Of a stretch of DNA of 64,000 bases, positions 49,589 to 59,313 are shown piece by piece. Positions within the stretch are counted from its first letter, which is position 1. Each line of letters opens with the position of its first letter. The notes beneath the pieces were generated by a model. The model saw nothing but the letters and a program-made list of their open reading frames with translations. It was not told where the DNA came from and ran no database searches. The translations under genes and the position numbers were made by a program. Source of the stretch: Aureimonas sp. SK2 (GTDB lineage Bacteria; Pseudomonadota; Alphaproteobacteria; Rhizobiales; Rhizobiaceae); contig NZ_JAPZDS010000015.1 of NCBI RefSeq assembly GCF_029813115.1, positions 1-64,000 on the forward strand, read 5' to 3'.

Positions 49589-49601
49589 CGGGGCGGGACG
49601 C

Positions 49602-50648
49602 TTGGCTGCCAAGAAGGCGCACGAGGTCGACGCCTTCCTGTCGCGGCCCGATACGTCCTTTCCGGTCCTCCTCCTCTACGGGCCGGACCCCGGCCTCGTG
49701 TCGGAGCGGGCGGACACGGCGGCCAAGCTCTCCGGCGTCGCGTCGGACGATCCGTTCTCGCATGTGATCTTGCAGGCGGACGAACTCGAGCGCGATATCG
49801 GGCGCCTGTTCGACGAGGCGCGCACCATGTCGCTCTTCGGCGGCCGGCGCTTCCTGCGCGTGAAGGGCGCCGGCAACGGGCGCAACCTCGCCGACGCCGT
49901 GGCCGATCTCGCCGCCGATCCGCCGGACGGCTGCACGATCGTCATCGAGGCGGGCGACCTGAAGAAGAGCGCCCCCTTGCGCACCCAGGTCGAGCGCGGC
50001 CGCGCCGCCATGGCCTTGCCCTGCTACCAGGACGAGGACAAGGCGCTGGACCGGATGATCGACGAGGAGATGGCGTCAGCCGGCCTCAGCCTCGACCGCT
50101 CCGCGCGCGAGGCGCTGCGCGCCCGGCTCGGCGCCGACCGCCTGGCGTCGCGCGGCGAGGTGAGGAAGCTCTGCCTCTATGCGCTCGGCAAGGGACAGGT
50201 CACCGAGGAGGACATCGAGGCGATCGTCGGCGACGTTTCGGCCGAAACGGTGGACGAGGCCGTGGACGCGGCGGCGAGCGGCGAGGTGAAGCGCCTGCCG
50301 GAGCTGATCGGGCGGCTCGTCTCGTCGGGAACCTCGACCTTTCAGCTCCACGGCGCGCTCTTGCGCTTCTTCCAGGGGCTGCAGGTCATGCGCGGCGAGG
50401 TGGAAGGGAAGGGCGCGCCCGTCTCGGCCGTGGTGGAGCGGCGCCGCCCCCACTTCCGGCGCCGCCCGGCCATGGAAGCCGCGCTCGGCGCCTGGGACGG
50501 GGCGGGCATCGCGGCCGTTCTTCGCCGCCTGGAACACGACATTCTCCTCTCGCGGCGCGAAAGCGCCTTGGCTGTCACGGTGATGCGCCGTAGCCTGATC
50601 GAGATCGGCGTCGAAGCGGCCCGACGGCGCGCCCGCGCCCGCCGCTGA
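49602..50648 (+). CDS. holA: DNA polymerase III delta subunit
   Basis: A 348-residue clamp-loader subunit that opens the beta sliding clamp. The N-terminal AAA+-like domain has FPVLLLYGPDPGLVSERAD and FGGRRFLRVKGAGNGRNLA. The helical middle has SLDRSAREALRARLGADRL and EVRKLCLYALGKG, and the collar domain includes ALLRFFQGLQVMRG. There is no Walker A, as expected for delta. The start codon is TTG, 13 bp after lptE. It is the third gene of the leuS operon. Confidence 0.95.
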   Translation: MAAKKAHEVDAFLSRPDTSFPVLLLYGPDPGLVSERADTAAKLSGVASDDPFSHVILQADELERDIGRLFDEARTMSLFGGRRFLRVKGAGNGRNLADAVADLAADPPDGCTIVIEAGDLKKSAPLRTQVERGRAAMALPCYQDEDKALDRMIDEEMASAGLSLDRSAREALRARLGADRLASRGEVRKLCLYALGKGQVTEEDIEAIVGDVSAETVDEAVDAAASGEVKRLPELIGRLVSSGTSTFQLHGALLRFFQGLQVMRGEVEGKGAPVSAVVERRRPHFRRRPAMEAALGAWDGAGIAAVLRRLEHDILLSRRESALAVTVMRRSLIEIGVEAARRRARARR

Positions 50649-50702
50649 TCCGATCTCGGGGGTCGGGAGGATCGACCCTCGTTCAGCATGGGGGATGATC
50701 CA

Positions 50703-51746
50703 ATGGAATACCGCACGCTCGGCCGCTCGGGACTGAAGGTCTCGGCGCTCACCATGGGCACGATGACGTTCGGGGGCCGGGGCGTCTTCGGCAGCGTCGG
50801 CGCGACCGGGACGGAAGAGGCGAGGGGGCTGATCCACCTCTGTCTCGACGCCGCCATCAACCTGATCGACACGGCCAACATGTATTCCAACGGCCTGTCG
50901 GAGGAGATCATCGGCGAGGTGCTCGGCGGCGAGCGTCCGAACGACGTGCTGATCGCCTCCAAGGTGCGCATGCGCGTCGGCGAAGGGCCGAACGACGAGG
51001 GCCTGTCGCGCCATCACGTCATCCGCGAATGCGAGCGCTCGCTGAAGCGCCTGAAGACAGACGTCATCGACGTCTACTATTGCCACGAATGGGACGGCAC
51101 GACGCCGCTGGAAGAGACGATCGCCGCGCTCGACACGCTCGTCAGCCAAGGCAAGATCCGCTACATCGGCTGCTCCAACTACTCGGCCTGGCAGGTGATG
51201 AAGGGGCTCGGGATCTCCGACCTCCACCACCATCCGCGCTTCGTCACCCAGCAGATCCACTACACGCTGGAAGCGCGAGAGGCCGAATACGAACTCCTGC
51301 CGCTTTCGGTGGATCAGGGGCTCGGCGTCCTCGTGTGGAGCCCGCTCGCCGGCGGCCTCCTGTCGGGCAAGCACCGGCGGGGCCAGAGCGCGGAAGGCTC
51401 GCGCCTGACCGCGGGCTGGACCGAGCCGCCGATCCGCGACGAGGATCGGCTCTGGCGGATCGTCGACGTCCTGGTGGAGATCGGCGAGGGCAGGGGGGTT
51501 TCGGCGGCTCAGGTGGCATTGGCCTGGCTGCTCGGCCGCCCGGCCGTCGCCTCGCTCGTGATCGGCGGGCGCCGCGAAGACCAGTTCCGCGACAACATCG
51601 CCGCCGCCTCTCTGAAGCTCACGGACGAGGAGCGCGGGCGTCTCGACGCGGTCAGCCGCCCGCCGGTGCTCTATCCCTACTGGCACCAGTACAACACGGC
51701 GCGCGACCGCTTCGGCCCCGCCGACCGGGTGCTCGACCACGGGTGA
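50703..51746 (+). CDS. Aldo/keto reductase
   Basis: A 347-residue NADPH-dependent (beta/alpha)8-barrel reductase. The catalytic tetrad is visible: Asp and Tyr in NLIDTANMYSNGLSEEI, Lys in VLIASKVRM, and His in YYCHEWDG. The NADP-binding end has IGGRREDQFRDNIAAASLKL, and CSNYSAWQ is typical. The substrate is unknown; members of this group reduce aldehydes and ketones in stress defence. An ATG 15 bp upstream is an alternative start. It is not obviously co-transcribed with holA, being 54 bp away. Confidence 0.92.
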   Translation: MEYRTLGRSGLKVSALTMGTMTFGGRGVFGSVGATGTEEARGLIHLCLDAAINLIDTANMYSNGLSEEIIGEVLGGERPNDVLIASKVRMRVGEGPNDEGLSRHHVIRECERSLKRLKTDVIDVYYCHEWDGTTPLEETIAALDTLVSQGKIRYIGCSNYSAWQVMKGLGISDLHHHPRFVTQQIHYTLEAREAEYELLPLSVDQGLGVLVWSPLAGGLLSGKHRRGQSAEGSRLTAGWTEPPIRDEDRLWRIVDVLVEIGEGRGVSAAQVALAWLLGRPAVASLVIGGRREDQFRDNIAAASLKLTDEERGRLDAVSRPPVLYPYWHQYNTARDRFGPADRVLDHG

Positions 51747-51834
51747 CCACCCGAGGGGCGCGGGACCACCCGCGCTCCCACCGCTCGCAGACCATGTGCC
51801 GCCCCATCCGCAACGCCCACAGACAGGGACTTCC

Positions 51835-52239
51835 ATGCGCCTCGCTCTCGCCGCCATCGCCCTTGCCGCCGTCACGCTCCCTGCGACGGCGGAGGAGATC
51901 GACTGCACGGACCCGCAGACCCAGACCGACATGACCCTCTGCGCCCAGGCCGATCTCGATACGGCGGACGAGAGGCTGAACGCGCTCTACGCGACGATGC
52001 GCGAACGGCTGAAGGGCGACGACGCCAAGCTCACGCTGCTGCGGGACGCGCAGCGCGCCTGGGTCGCCTATCGCGACGCGGAATGCGCCTTCCAATCCTC
52101 GGCAGTGGAGGGCGGCAGCGCGCAGCCGATGGTGGAAGCGCAATGCGCGACGGAGAAGACGACGCGCCGGAACGCCGACTTCGAGGCCACGCTCGCCTGC
52201 GAGGAAGGTGACGTGGCCTGCCCGCTGCCCGCCCGGTAA
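51835..52239 (+). CDS. LprI/DUF1311 family secreted protein
   Basis: A 134-residue protein with a signal peptide (MRLALAAIALAAVTLPATA, cleavage before EEID). The mature domain shows the LprI pattern (PF07007): CTDPQTQTDMTLCAQADLD, LNALYATMRERL, LLRDAQRAWVAYRDAEC and a C-terminal cysteine pair. Mycobacterial LprI inhibits lysozyme, but most bacterial members are uncharacterised. GGAC precedes the ATG. It converges with parB, with a 6-bp gap. Confidence 0.85.
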   Translation: MRLALAAIALAAVTLPATAEEIDCTDPQTQTDMTLCAQADLDTADERLNALYATMRERLKGDDAKLTLLRDAQRAWVAYRDAECAFQSSAVEGGSAQPMVEAQCATEKTTRRNADFEATLACEEGDVACPLPAR

Positions 52240-52245
52240 GCCGGC

Positions 52246-53220
52246 TTACAGACTGCGAATGCGCGGGCCGCCGGGGCCGTCCGCGCGCCCGCCCGCCTGC
52301 AGGAGGCGGCACACGGCGTCGAGCTGGTCGAGGTCGCGGAAGGCGATCTGCAGGGTGCCGCCCTGGCCCGTCATGTCGATCGACACCGGCAGGCCCAGCG
52401 TTTCCGCGAGGAGATCGGCCAGCGCACGGGCGTCCGAGGCTTCCGGCGCGGCGGGCGCGACCGGCGTGCGCTTGCGGGGCGCGGGCTTCGGGGCAGGGGG
52501 GGCTTCGGGGCCGCGCGCCAGGCTTTCGGCCTCGCGCACGCTGAGACCCTCCTCCACGATGCGGCGGGCGAAACGCTCGGGGTCGTCCTGCGCGACGGCC
52601 GTGCGCGCCGCGCCCGCCGACAGTTCGCCCCGCTGCACCATATCCTTGACGCTGTCGGGCAGCTTCAGGAGGCGCAGCGTGTTGGCGACATGGCTGCGGC
52701 TCTTGCCCACGACATCGGCGAGGTCGGCCTGCGTATAGCCGTGCTCCGCGATCAGCATCTCGTAGCCCATCGCCTCCTCGATCGGGTCGAGGTCGGCACG
52801 CTGGACGTTCTCGATGATCGCGATCTCGAGCGACTGGCGATCGGAAATCTCGCGCAGGACGATCGGAACGTCCTTCAGCGCCGCGGCCGTCGCCGCGCGC
52901 CAGCGCCGCTCGCCCGCGACGATCTCGAAGCCGCCGGCGCCGTCCACCTTGCGCACTAGGATCGGCTGCACCACGCCGTGCTGGCGCACGGAGGCGGTGA
53001 GTTCGGCCAGGTCCGTCTCGTCGAAATGCCGGCGCGGGTTCTTCGGGTTCGGCCGCAGCTCGCCGGGCGCCACGCGCCGCTCGCCGACGGGCGTCTCGCG
53101 CGCCATACCGGGGCCGGGAAAGCTCGCGCCCGAGCGCGGCGGCAGCGTCGAGGATGCCGAACCGCCGATGAGCGACGCGAGCCCGCGTCCCAGCCTCTGG
53201 CGTCCCTTGTCCTCGTTCAT
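52246..53220 (-). CDS. parB: Chromosome partitioning protein ParB
   Basis: A 324-residue CTP-dependent clamp that loads at parS and spreads along DNA. The N-terminal ParA-interaction stretch RQRLGRGLASLIGG (residues 7-20) is present. The CTPase/ParB-N domain has RRHFDETDLAEL, VAGERRWRAATAA (box II arginine patch) and AIIENVQRADLDPIEEA. The helix-turn-helix is YTQADLADVVGKSRSHVAN. An Arg/Pro-rich linker and a C-terminal dimerisation domain follow. It follows parA by 62 bp, and its four candidate sites lie in this window. Confidence 0.97.
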   Translation of the reverse strand: MNEDKGRQRLGRGLASLIGGSASSTLPPRSGASFPGPGMARETPVGERRVAPGELRPNPKNPRRHFDETDLAELTASVRQHGVVQPILVRKVDGAGGFEIVAGERRWRAATAAALKDVPIVLREISDRQSLEIAIIENVQRADLDPIEEAMGYEMLIAEHGYTQADLADVVGKSRSHVANTLRLLKLPDSVKDMVQRGELSAGAARTAVAQDDPERFARRIVEEGLSVREAESLARGPEAPPAPKPAPRKRTPVAPAAPEASDARALADLLAETLGLPVSIDMTGQGGTLQIAFRDLDQLDAVCRLLQAGGRADGPGGPRIRSL

Positions 53221-53282
53221 GCCGGTCTCCTGAAACTGATGCGGGTGGGCTCGTGCCCGAAAAGGCGGGAAGGGCGCGGCGA

Positions 53283-54092
53283 TCAGGCCGCGGCCAGATC
53301 GCGCTCGCGCTGGATGACCTCGGAGGCGAGGCGAATATAGGCCTGGCTGCCGGGGCACTTCATGTCGTAGAGGATCGCCGGCTTGCCGAAGCTCGGCGCC
53401 TCCGACACGCGCACGTTGCGCGGGATGATGGTCTCGTAGACATGGTCGCCCATGTAGGAGCGCACGTCCCGCACCACCTGGCTCGCCAGGTTGTTGCGCC
53501 CGTCGAACATGGTCAGCACGATGCCGTGCAGCGACAGCGCCGGGTTCAAGGTGTCGCGCACCTGCTCCACCGTCTCCAGAAGCTGGCTGAGGCCTTCCAG
53601 CGCGAAGAACTCGCACTGGAGCGGCACCAGGATGGCGTCGGCCGCCGCCATGGCGTTGACGGTGAGAAGGTTCAGCGAGGGCGGGCAGTCCACCAGCACG
53701 AAGTCGAACTGCGCCCGTTCCTCGACATGGAAGTGGATCGCGTCGCGCAGGCGATAGGCCCGACTCGCCGCGCCCGAGATCTCCATCTCGACGCCGAGTA
53801 GGTCCATCGTCGAGGGCACCACCGACAGGTTGGGAACCGCGGTCTCCATTGCGGCCTCGGTGATCGAGGCGTTCTCCACCAGGACGTCGTAGGACGAGAC
53901 CGCCCGGTCCTCGCGGTCGATGCCGAGGCCCGTCGAGGCGTTGCCCTGCGGGTCGAGGTCGATCAGGAGCGTGCGCTTGCCGATGGCCGCGAGCGCGGTC
54001 GCGAGGTTGATGGCGGTGGTCGTCTTGCCGACGCCGCCCTTCTGGTTCGCGACCGTGATGACGCGCATGCGCGGGACGGAAAGCGTGTCCAT
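53283..54092 (-). CDS. parA: Chromosome partitioning ATPase ParA
   Basis: A 269-residue Walker-type ATPase that forms a DNA-bound gradient moving ParB-parS complexes. The deviant Walker A is NQKGGVGKTTTAINLATALA with the signature lysine. Walker A' is LIDLDPQGNASTGLG and Walker B is FVLVDCPPSLNLL. It belongs to the chromosomal (Soj-like) short type without an N-terminal regulatory helix-turn-helix. GGAG lies 7 nt before this ATG; an internal ATG 24 bp later is possible. The order rsmG-parA-parB is the standard alphaproteobacterial origin cluster. Confidence 0.97.
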   Translation of the reverse strand: MDTLSVPRMRVITVANQKGGVGKTTTAINLATALAAIGKRTLLIDLDPQGNASTGLGIDREDRAVSSYDVLVENASITEAAMETAVPNLSVVPSTMDLLGVEMEISGAASRAYRLRDAIHFHVEERAQFDFVLVDCPPSLNLLTVNAMAAADAILVPLQCEFFALEGLSQLLETVEQVRDTLNPALSLHGIVLTMFDGRNNLASQVVRDVRSYMGDHVYETIIPRNVRVSEAPSFGKPAILYDMKCPGSQAYIRLASEVIQRERDLAAA

Positions 54093-54152
54093 GTGGGGTC
54101 TCCAACCCGGTCGGGAGAAACCGGGCCATACCTTGCAAGTTGCAGCCGGCCG

Positions 54153-54815
54153 TCAGGCGGCGGGCAGGCGCTCCAGCGAGCGGATCTCCAGGAGCACCGA
54201 GCCGTCTTCGACCGGCGAGGCATGCTTTACCATGTCGAAACGCCAATGGGCAGCGGCATCGGTGATTTCGCTCTCGTGCGCCCGGCCCTTCAGGAACCAG
54301 TAGACGGTGTCCGGCCGCGCATTCGGCGCGACGAGGCCGAAAAGATCCTCCAGCGAGGCCAAGGCCCGCGCGCTGATCGCCTCGACACTCGAAAGCACCG
54401 CGCCGCAATCCTCGATGCGGCTGGCATGGACGGTCGCGGGCAGCGCCAGCTCGCGCGCCACCGTGCGCAGGAAGGCCGCCTTCTTGGCGTTGCTTTCCAC
54501 GAGATGCACGGCCGCGCCCTCGCGGGTCGCCAGGAGAATGGCGAGGATCAGGCCCGGCAGACCGGCGCCCGAGCCGAGATCGGCCCAGCGCACGATGCCC
54601 TTGGCCCGCTCGCCCAGCACGAGCCCGTCCTCGACATGGCGCGTCCAGATCTCCGGGATGGTCGCGGGGGAAACGAGGTTGATGCTCTTCTGCCAGGTGC
54701 GCAGCAGCGCGACATAGGCGTCGAGCCGCTCCACTGTTTCACGTGAAACAGCATGGCGCGACAGGACCAACGCGCGCTCCTCGGCGAGCTTGGCGTCGGT
54801 CGCCGCCTTGCCCAT
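54153..54815 (-). CDS. rsmG: 16S rRNA m7G527 methyltransferase RsmG
   Basis: A 220-residue SAM-dependent methyltransferase that makes m7G527 in 16S rRNA; its loss causes low-level streptomycin resistance. The SAM motif is WADLGSGAGLPGLILAI, with VHLVESNAKKAAFLRTV and ISARALASLEDLFGL after it. A typical N-terminus (TVERLDAYVALLRTWQKSINLV) precedes. I chose the ATG giving MGKAATDAKL; the frame is open to a TTG at 54929 inside mnmG, which would add a Pro/Arg-rich extension. A perfect parS lies within it, read as VSRET. Confidence 0.94.
   Translation of the reverse strand: MGKAATDAKLAEERALVLSRHAVSRETVERLDAYVALLRTWQKSINLVSPATIPEIWTRHVEDGLVLGERAKGIVRWADLGSGAGLPGLILAILLATREGAAVHLVESNAKKAAFLRTVARELALPATVHASRIEDCGAVLSSVEAISARALASLEDLFGLVAPNARPDTVYWFLKGRAHESEITDAAAHWRFDMVKHASPVEDGSVLLEIRSLERLPAA
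54735..54750. promoter_or_regulatory. parS site 4, perfect consensus, inside rsmG
   Basis: TGTTTCACGTGAAACA is identical to the consensus bacterial parS palindrome at all 16 positions. It lies in rsmG about 640 bp upstream of parA and is the site nearest the presumed origin among those visible. Confidence 0.95.
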
Positions 54816-54876
54816 CCGGGGCTTGGGCGGAGGTCGCTTGAGGTCAGCGGGCTTGCGGGGCGGCCCGCCCCGGCGG

Positions 54877-56760
54877 TCACGCGGCGCGGGCAAGGTCGTG
54901 CTTCCGAAGGGCGACGAGGAGGAGGGCAAGCGCCGTCGGCGTCATGCCGTCGATACGTTCGGCCTCGGCAAGGCTCGCCGGGCGGCGCTCCATCAGCTTC
55001 TGGCGCAGTTCGTTGGAGAGGCCTTTGATGGCGGCGAAGTCGAAGCCGATGGGGAAGTGCCGCGCCTCGTCGCGTTTCAGCTGCGCCTGGTCGCGGCGCT
55101 GTCGTTCCAGATACACGTCGTAACCCGCCTCGATCTCGATCCGCTCGCGAACCGATCCCCGGATCGCCTGCAGTTCGGGCCAGACGCAGACGAGATCGTC
55201 GAGGCCGATATCGGCATGGGACAGGAGCGTCCAGGCCGAGCGCGTGCGGCCGTCCTGATTGACGGGGAGACCCCGGCGGGCCGCCTCGCTGCTGGTGAGA
55301 GTCAACGATTCCAGCGTTTCCCGCGCCTCGGCCAGGGCCGCCTCGCTCGCCGCGAAGACGCGGGCGCGCTCGGCGTCCGCGAGACCCCAGTCCATCGCCA
55401 GCGGCGTCAGGCGCCGGTCGGCATTGTCGGCGCGCAACGAGAGGCGGAACTCGGCGCGGCTCGTGAACATGCGATAGGGCTCGGTGACGCCGGTGCGCGT
55501 CAGGTCGTCCACCATGACGCCGAGATAGGCGTCGGAGCGGTCGATCACGACGGGATCGGTGCCGCCCGCCCGGCGCGCGGCGTTGAGACCGGCGAGGAGC
55601 CCCTGCGCGGCCGCTTCCTCGTAGCCCGTTGTGCCGTTGATCTGGCCGGCGAGGAACAGGCCGCTCGCCGCGCGGACCTCGAGCGAGCGATGGAGCTCGC
55701 GCGGGTCGACATGGTCGTATTCGATGGCATAGCCGGGCTTCAAGATCGCGACGCGTTCGAGACCGGGCAACGAGCGCAGGAAGGCTTCCTGCACGTCGGC
55801 AGGCAGGGAGGTCGACAGGCCGTTGGGATAGACGGTCGGATCGTCCAGCCCTTCCGGCTCTAGGAACACCTGGTGCCCGTCGCGGTCGCCGAACTTGACG
55901 ATCTTGTCCTCGATCGACGGGCAGTAGCGCGGGCCGACGCCCTCGATCTCGCCGGAATAGAGGGCCGAGCGGTGGAGGTTGTCGCGTATGATGCGATGCG
56001 TCTCGGGCGTCGTGCGGGTGATGCCGCAGTCGATCTGCGGGTTGGCGATGTGTGTCGTGAGATAGGAGAACGGGTAGGGCTCGGCGTCGGGACCTTGGCG
56101 GTCGAGGCCGGCCCAGTCGATCGTCGCGCCGTCGAGGCGCGCGGGCGTGCCCGTCTTCAGCCGCCCGAGCCGGAGGCCGAGGCGCCGCAAGGTGGCGGAC
56201 AGGCCGAGCGAGGGCTTCTCGCCCACGCGCCCCGCCGGAATCTTCTGCGTCCCGATATGGATCAGGCCGTTGAGAAAGGTGCCCGTCGTCAAGACCGCCG
56301 CGCCGCAGGGGATCCGTCGGCCGTCGTCGAGGATCACGGCACGGACGCCGCCATCCGCCCCGAGGTCGAGGTCGAAGGCGTCGCCTTCCACGACGGTGAG
56401 CCCCTCTTGCGCGCGCACCGCGCCCTGCACGGCGGCCTTGTAGAGCTTGCGGTCGGCCTGGGTCCGAGGGCCGCGCACGGCCGGTCCCTTGCGCCGGTTG
56501 AGGAGGCGGAACTGGATGCCGCCGGCATCGGCCGCCCGGCCCATGACGCCGCCGAGCGCATCGATCTCGCGCACCAGATGGCCCTTGCCGATGCCCCCGA
56601 TCGCCGGGTTGCAGCTCATCGCCCCCACCGTGGCGAAGGCATGGGTGAGAAGGATCGTGGCCGCACCCGCCCGCGCCGACGCGCAGGCCGCCTCGACGCC
56701 CGCATGCCCGCCGCCGATCACCACGACGTCGGCCCGAAGATCCGTTGGGTTCTGTGTCAT
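54877..56760 (-). CDS. mnmG: tRNA uridine-5-carboxymethylaminomethyl modification enzyme MnmG
   Basis: A 627-residue FAD enzyme that, with MnmE, installs the cmnm5 group on U34 of tRNAs. FAD binding is [19 protein letters not shown]. The first conserved Cys motif is [18 protein letters not shown], and [14 protein letters not shown] and [13 protein letters not shown] follow. [12 protein letters not shown]-type and [15 protein letters not shown] segments and the C-terminal helical domain ([18 protein letters not shown]) are intact. It is followed by rsmG. In many relatives mnmE is its direct neighbour; here a Uma2 gene and a GNAT gene lie between. Confidence 0.97.
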   Translation of the reverse strand: MTQNPTDLRADVVVIGGGHAGVEAACASARAGAATILLTHAFATVGAMSCNPAIGGIGKGHLVREIDALGGVMGRAADAGGIQFRLLNRRKGPAVRGPRTQADRKLYKAAVQGAVRAQEGLTVVEGDAFDLDLGADGGVRAVILDDGRRIPCGAAVLTTGTFLNGLIHIGTQKIPAGRVGEKPSLGLSATLRRLGLRLGRLKTGTPARLDGATIDWAGLDRQGPDAEPYPFSYLTTHIANPQIDCGITRTTPETHRIIRDNLHRSALYSGEIEGVGPRYCPSIEDKIVKFGDRDGHQVFLEPEGLDDPTVYPNGLSTSLPADVQEAFLRSLPGLERVAILKPGYAIEYDHVDPRELHRSLEVRAASGLFLAGQINGTTGYEEAAAQGLLAGLNAARRAGGTDPVVIDRSDAYLGVMVDDLTRTGVTEPYRMFTSRAEFRLSLRADNADRRLTPLAMDWGLADAERARVFAASEAALAEARETLESLTLTSSEAARRGLPVNQDGRTRSAWTLLSHADIGLDDLVCVWPELQAIRGSVRERIEIEAGYDVYLERQRRDQAQLKRDEARHFPIGFDFAAIKGLSNELRQKLMERRPASLAEAERIDGMTPTALALLLVALRKHDLARAA

Positions 56761-56876
56761 GGGAGAAGGGTTAAGCCGCAGACGCGGGACCCTGTCAACG
56801 CGCACCGGTCGCACGCTGTCCTTCGCGGCCCTTCCCGCTATGATACGCCAGCCGCCGAGACGAGGATGATCGCAGG

Positions 56877-57446
56877 ATGAGCCGCGCCCGTTCCGACTTC
56901 CAGCCCTGGGATCCGCAGGAGTTCCTCGTCTGGTGCGAGTCCCGGACGGACGAGCGCTGGGAACTCGTCGACGGCTTCCCGCTACGCATGATGAGCGGGG
57001 CGACGCGGCGGCACGATACGATCGTCGTCAATATCCTCGCATCCCTGCGCGGGCTTCTGCGCGGCAGGCCATGCAGGCCGTTCACCGCCGACGGCGCCGT
57101 CCAAACGCGGGACGATCGCATCCGCCGCCCGGATGTCGGCGTCGACTGCGGCCGCACGCCGCCGGGCGCCCTGAAGGCGAGCGAAACGCGCGCCGTGTTC
57201 GAGGTACTGTCGCCGTCGACGCAGGATTTCGATCGGGTCCGGAAGCTCGCCGAGTATCAGGCGCTCGCCAGCATCCGACATATCGTCCTTGTTTCACAGA
57301 ACGAGGTCCTGGCGACGCACTGGTTCCGGGGGCTGGACGGGGCATGGATCCAGGAGGAACTCCGGTCGATCGACGACGTGATCCGGCTCGATGCGATCGG
57401 AGTGGAACTCGGCCTCCGTCTGGTCTTCGAAGACGCGCTGGACTGA
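56877..57446 (+). CDS. Uma2 family (DUF820) putative endonuclease
   Basis: A 189-residue protein of the Uma2/DUF820 family (PF05685), a PD-(D/E)xK nuclease fold of unknown role, abundant in cyanobacteria and scattered elsewhere. The fold signatures are [14 protein letters not shown] at the start, [12 protein letters not shown] (the catalytic aspartate region) and [22 protein letters not shown] (E-x-L with a downstream lysine). The protein ends DALD. It sits on the opposite strand from mnmG and mnmE, splitting their usual adjacency, which suggests later insertion. Base composition is similar to its neighbours. Confidence 0.85.
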   Translation: MSRARSDFQPWDPQEFLVWCESRTDERWELVDGFPLRMMSGATRRHDTIVVNILASLRGLLRGRPCRPFTADGAVQTRDDRIRRPDVGVDCGRTPPGALKASETRAVFEVLSPSTQDFDRVRKLAEYQALASIRHIVLVSQNEVLATHWFRGLDGAWIQEELRSIDDVIRLDAIGVELGLRLVFEDALD

Positions 57447-57479
57447 CGCCTGGCTTCTCCGGCGGCGCAGCAAGGACGA

Positions 57480-57992
57480 TCAGCCTTCCGCTCCTCGCGG
57501 CGGCGGGCGCAGGCGGGCCATGGTGAAGGCGTCGACATAGGCGCCCGCGCGAAGGATCGACTGGCGCGCCCGGCCCTGGATCTCGAAACCCGCCGCGCGG
57601 TAGAGGGCGAGGGCCGCCTCGTTGTCGACGTTGACCTCGAGTTCGACCCGCACGAGGCCGAGCCAGTCGTCGGCCGTTTCCAGAACGGCGTCGAGGAGCG
57701 CCCGGCCGATGCCGCGGCGGTGGAAGTCGTCGTGAACGCCCATGCCGATCGCCCCGACATGCGAGCGCCGCCCACCGAACCGCTGGAGCGAGGCCGTGCC
57801 GACGATCCGGCCCTCGCTCTCGGCGACGATCAGCGTCAGGTTGGGATTGCCGTCGAACATCCGGCGCTTGACGGATTCCACCGTCTCGAACGGCGTGCGC
57901 AGCGTGCCGAAGCGATAGCCGGGCAGGTTGCAGAGGATCGCGATGCCCTCCGCATCCCGTGGCTCGGCGGCGCGGATGGAAACCTCGCTCAT
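57480..57992 (-). CDS. GNAT family N-acetyltransferase
   Basis: A 170-residue acetyl-CoA-dependent transferase. The N-terminal strand VSIRAAEPRDAEGIA and the acetyl-CoA motif IGMGVHDDFHRRGIGRALLDA (R-R-x-G-x-G) are clear. The C-terminal ALALYRAAGFEIQGRARQSI is typical of the branch related to phosphinothricin and alanine acetyltransferases. The substrate is unknown. It ends 33 bp from the convergent Uma2 gene and lies 10 bp downstream of mnmE on the same strand. Confidence 0.9.
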   Translation of the reverse strand: MSEVSIRAAEPRDAEGIAILCNLPGYRFGTLRTPFETVESVKRRMFDGNPNLTLIVAESEGRIVGTASLQRFGGRRSHVGAIGMGVHDDFHRRGIGRALLDAVLETADDWLGLVRVELEVNVDNEAALALYRAAGFEIQGRARQSILRAGAYVDAFTMARLRPPPRGAEG

Positions 57993-58002
57993 CGCGCTCC
58001 CC

Positions 58003-59313
58003 TCATTTCCCGATGCAGAACTCGCCGAAGATCACGCCGAGAAGGTCCTCGACGCCGGTGCGGCCCGTCAAGCGTCCCAAGCGGTCGGCGGCAAGGCGTA
58101 GCGTCTCCGCGGCGACTTCGGGGGGCAGGGCGACCGGGTCGTAACGCTCCAGGAACTCCAATGTGGCGGCGATCGCCTCGCGCTGGCGCAGGCGCGTCGG
58201 GACGACGAGCGTCGGGTCTCCGGCCTTGGACCGCGCCGCCTCGGCGATGCGCTCGATGAGCGCGGCAAGGCCGGCTCCGCTACGGGCGGAGATGGCGAGA
58301 TCGAACTTTGCCGGCAAAGTTTCGGGTTCGAGATCGGCCTTGGTGCGCAGATGGAGGACCGGCGCCTCGGTCTCCAGAGGCTCAGGCTCCTCGCCGGGCG
58401 CGACGAGATGAAGCACGAGGTCGGCTTCGTTCAACGCCTTGCGCGCCCGCTCGATGCCGATCGCCTCCACCACGTCGTCGGACGCGCGCAGGCCCGCGGT
58501 GTCGGACACGCGCACGGGGATGCCGGCAAGATCGAGGCGCGTCTCGATCACGTCGCGCGTCGTGCCGGGGATCGGCGAGACGATCGCGACCTCGCGCTCG
58601 GCCAGAGCGTTGAGGAGGCTGGACTTGCCGGCGTTCGGCGCGCCGGCGATCACGACGTGGAACCCGTCGCGCCAGATCTCGCCCCGCTGCGCGGAGGCAA
58701 GGCTCGAGCGCATCTCGGCCGCGAGGGCGCCGACCTCGCGCGCCACCCCCGCCGACACGTCGTCCGAAACGTCTCCCTCGTCGGAAAAGTCGAACTCCGC
58801 CTCGATCAGCGCGCGGGCGCGCAGGAGGCGGCGCATCCAGCCGTCGGCGAGCCGCTTCAGGCCGCCCTCGGCCTGCGCCATCGCCTGGGCGCGCTGGCCT
58901 TCCGTCTCGGCGGCGAGGAGGTCGGCCAGCCCCTCCGCTTCCGTGAGGTCGATCCGCCCGTTCTCGAAGGCGCGGCGGGTGAACTCGCCCGCTTCCGCCA
59001 GCCGGATCCCGGGCAGGGCGGTCAGGGCAGCGAGCATGGCGCTCGCCACCGCGCGCCCGCCATGAACGTGAAACTCGGCGAGATCCTCGCCGGACACCGA
59101 GCCGGGCGCCGGAAAGAACAGGAGGAGGCCGCGGTCGATCGGCGCGCCGACGGCGTTCCGGAAGGTGCGAAGGCTCGCGCGGCGCGGCTCCGGCACGCCG
59201 CCGGCGGCGCTCTCCATCGCCAGGCGAGCGCCCGGCCCGCTGACGCGCAGCACGGCGATGCCGGCGGGCAGGGCGCCGGACGACAGCGCGGCGATGGTGT
59301 CGTCCGTCGTCAC
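58003..59313 (-). CDS. mnmE: tRNA modification GTPase MnmE
   Basis: A 436-residue GTPase partner of MnmG. The N-terminal formyl-THF-binding domain begins DTIAALSSGALPAGIAVLRV. The helical domain is followed by the G domain with G1 GAPNAGKSSLL, G2 IPGTTRDVIE and G3 DTAGLRASDD. A conserved C-terminal cysteine in FGEFCIGK, important for tRNA modification, closes the protein. The start codon is GTG, and GTGA overlaps the stop of the upstream YbaK gene, indicating coupled translation. Confidence 0.97.
   Translation of the reverse strand: MTTDDTIAALSSGALPAGIAVLRVSGPGARLAMESAAGGVPEPRRASLRTFRNAVGAPIDRGLLLFFPAPGSVSGEDLAEFHVHGGRAVASAMLAALTALPGIRLAEAGEFTRRAFENGRIDLTEAEGLADLLAAETEGQRAQAMAQAEGGLKRLADGWMRRLLRARALIEAEFDFSDEGDVSDDVSAGVAREVGALAAEMRSSLASAQRGEIWRDGFHVVIAGAPNAGKSSLLNALAEREVAIVSPIPGTTRDVIETRLDLAGIPVRVSDTAGLRASDDVVEAIGIERARKALNEADLVLHLVAPGEEPEPLETEAPVLHLRTKADLEPETLPAKFDLAISARSGAGLAALIERIAEAARSKAGDPTLVVPTRLRQREAIAATLEFLERYDPVALPPEVAAETLRLAADRLGRLTGRTGVEDLLGVIFGEFCIGK

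Noticed and set aside
59066-59074. ACGTGAAAC half-site in mnmE
   Set aside because: Only the right half of parS is present; the left half lacks TTTCAC, so the palindrome needed by ParB is missing.
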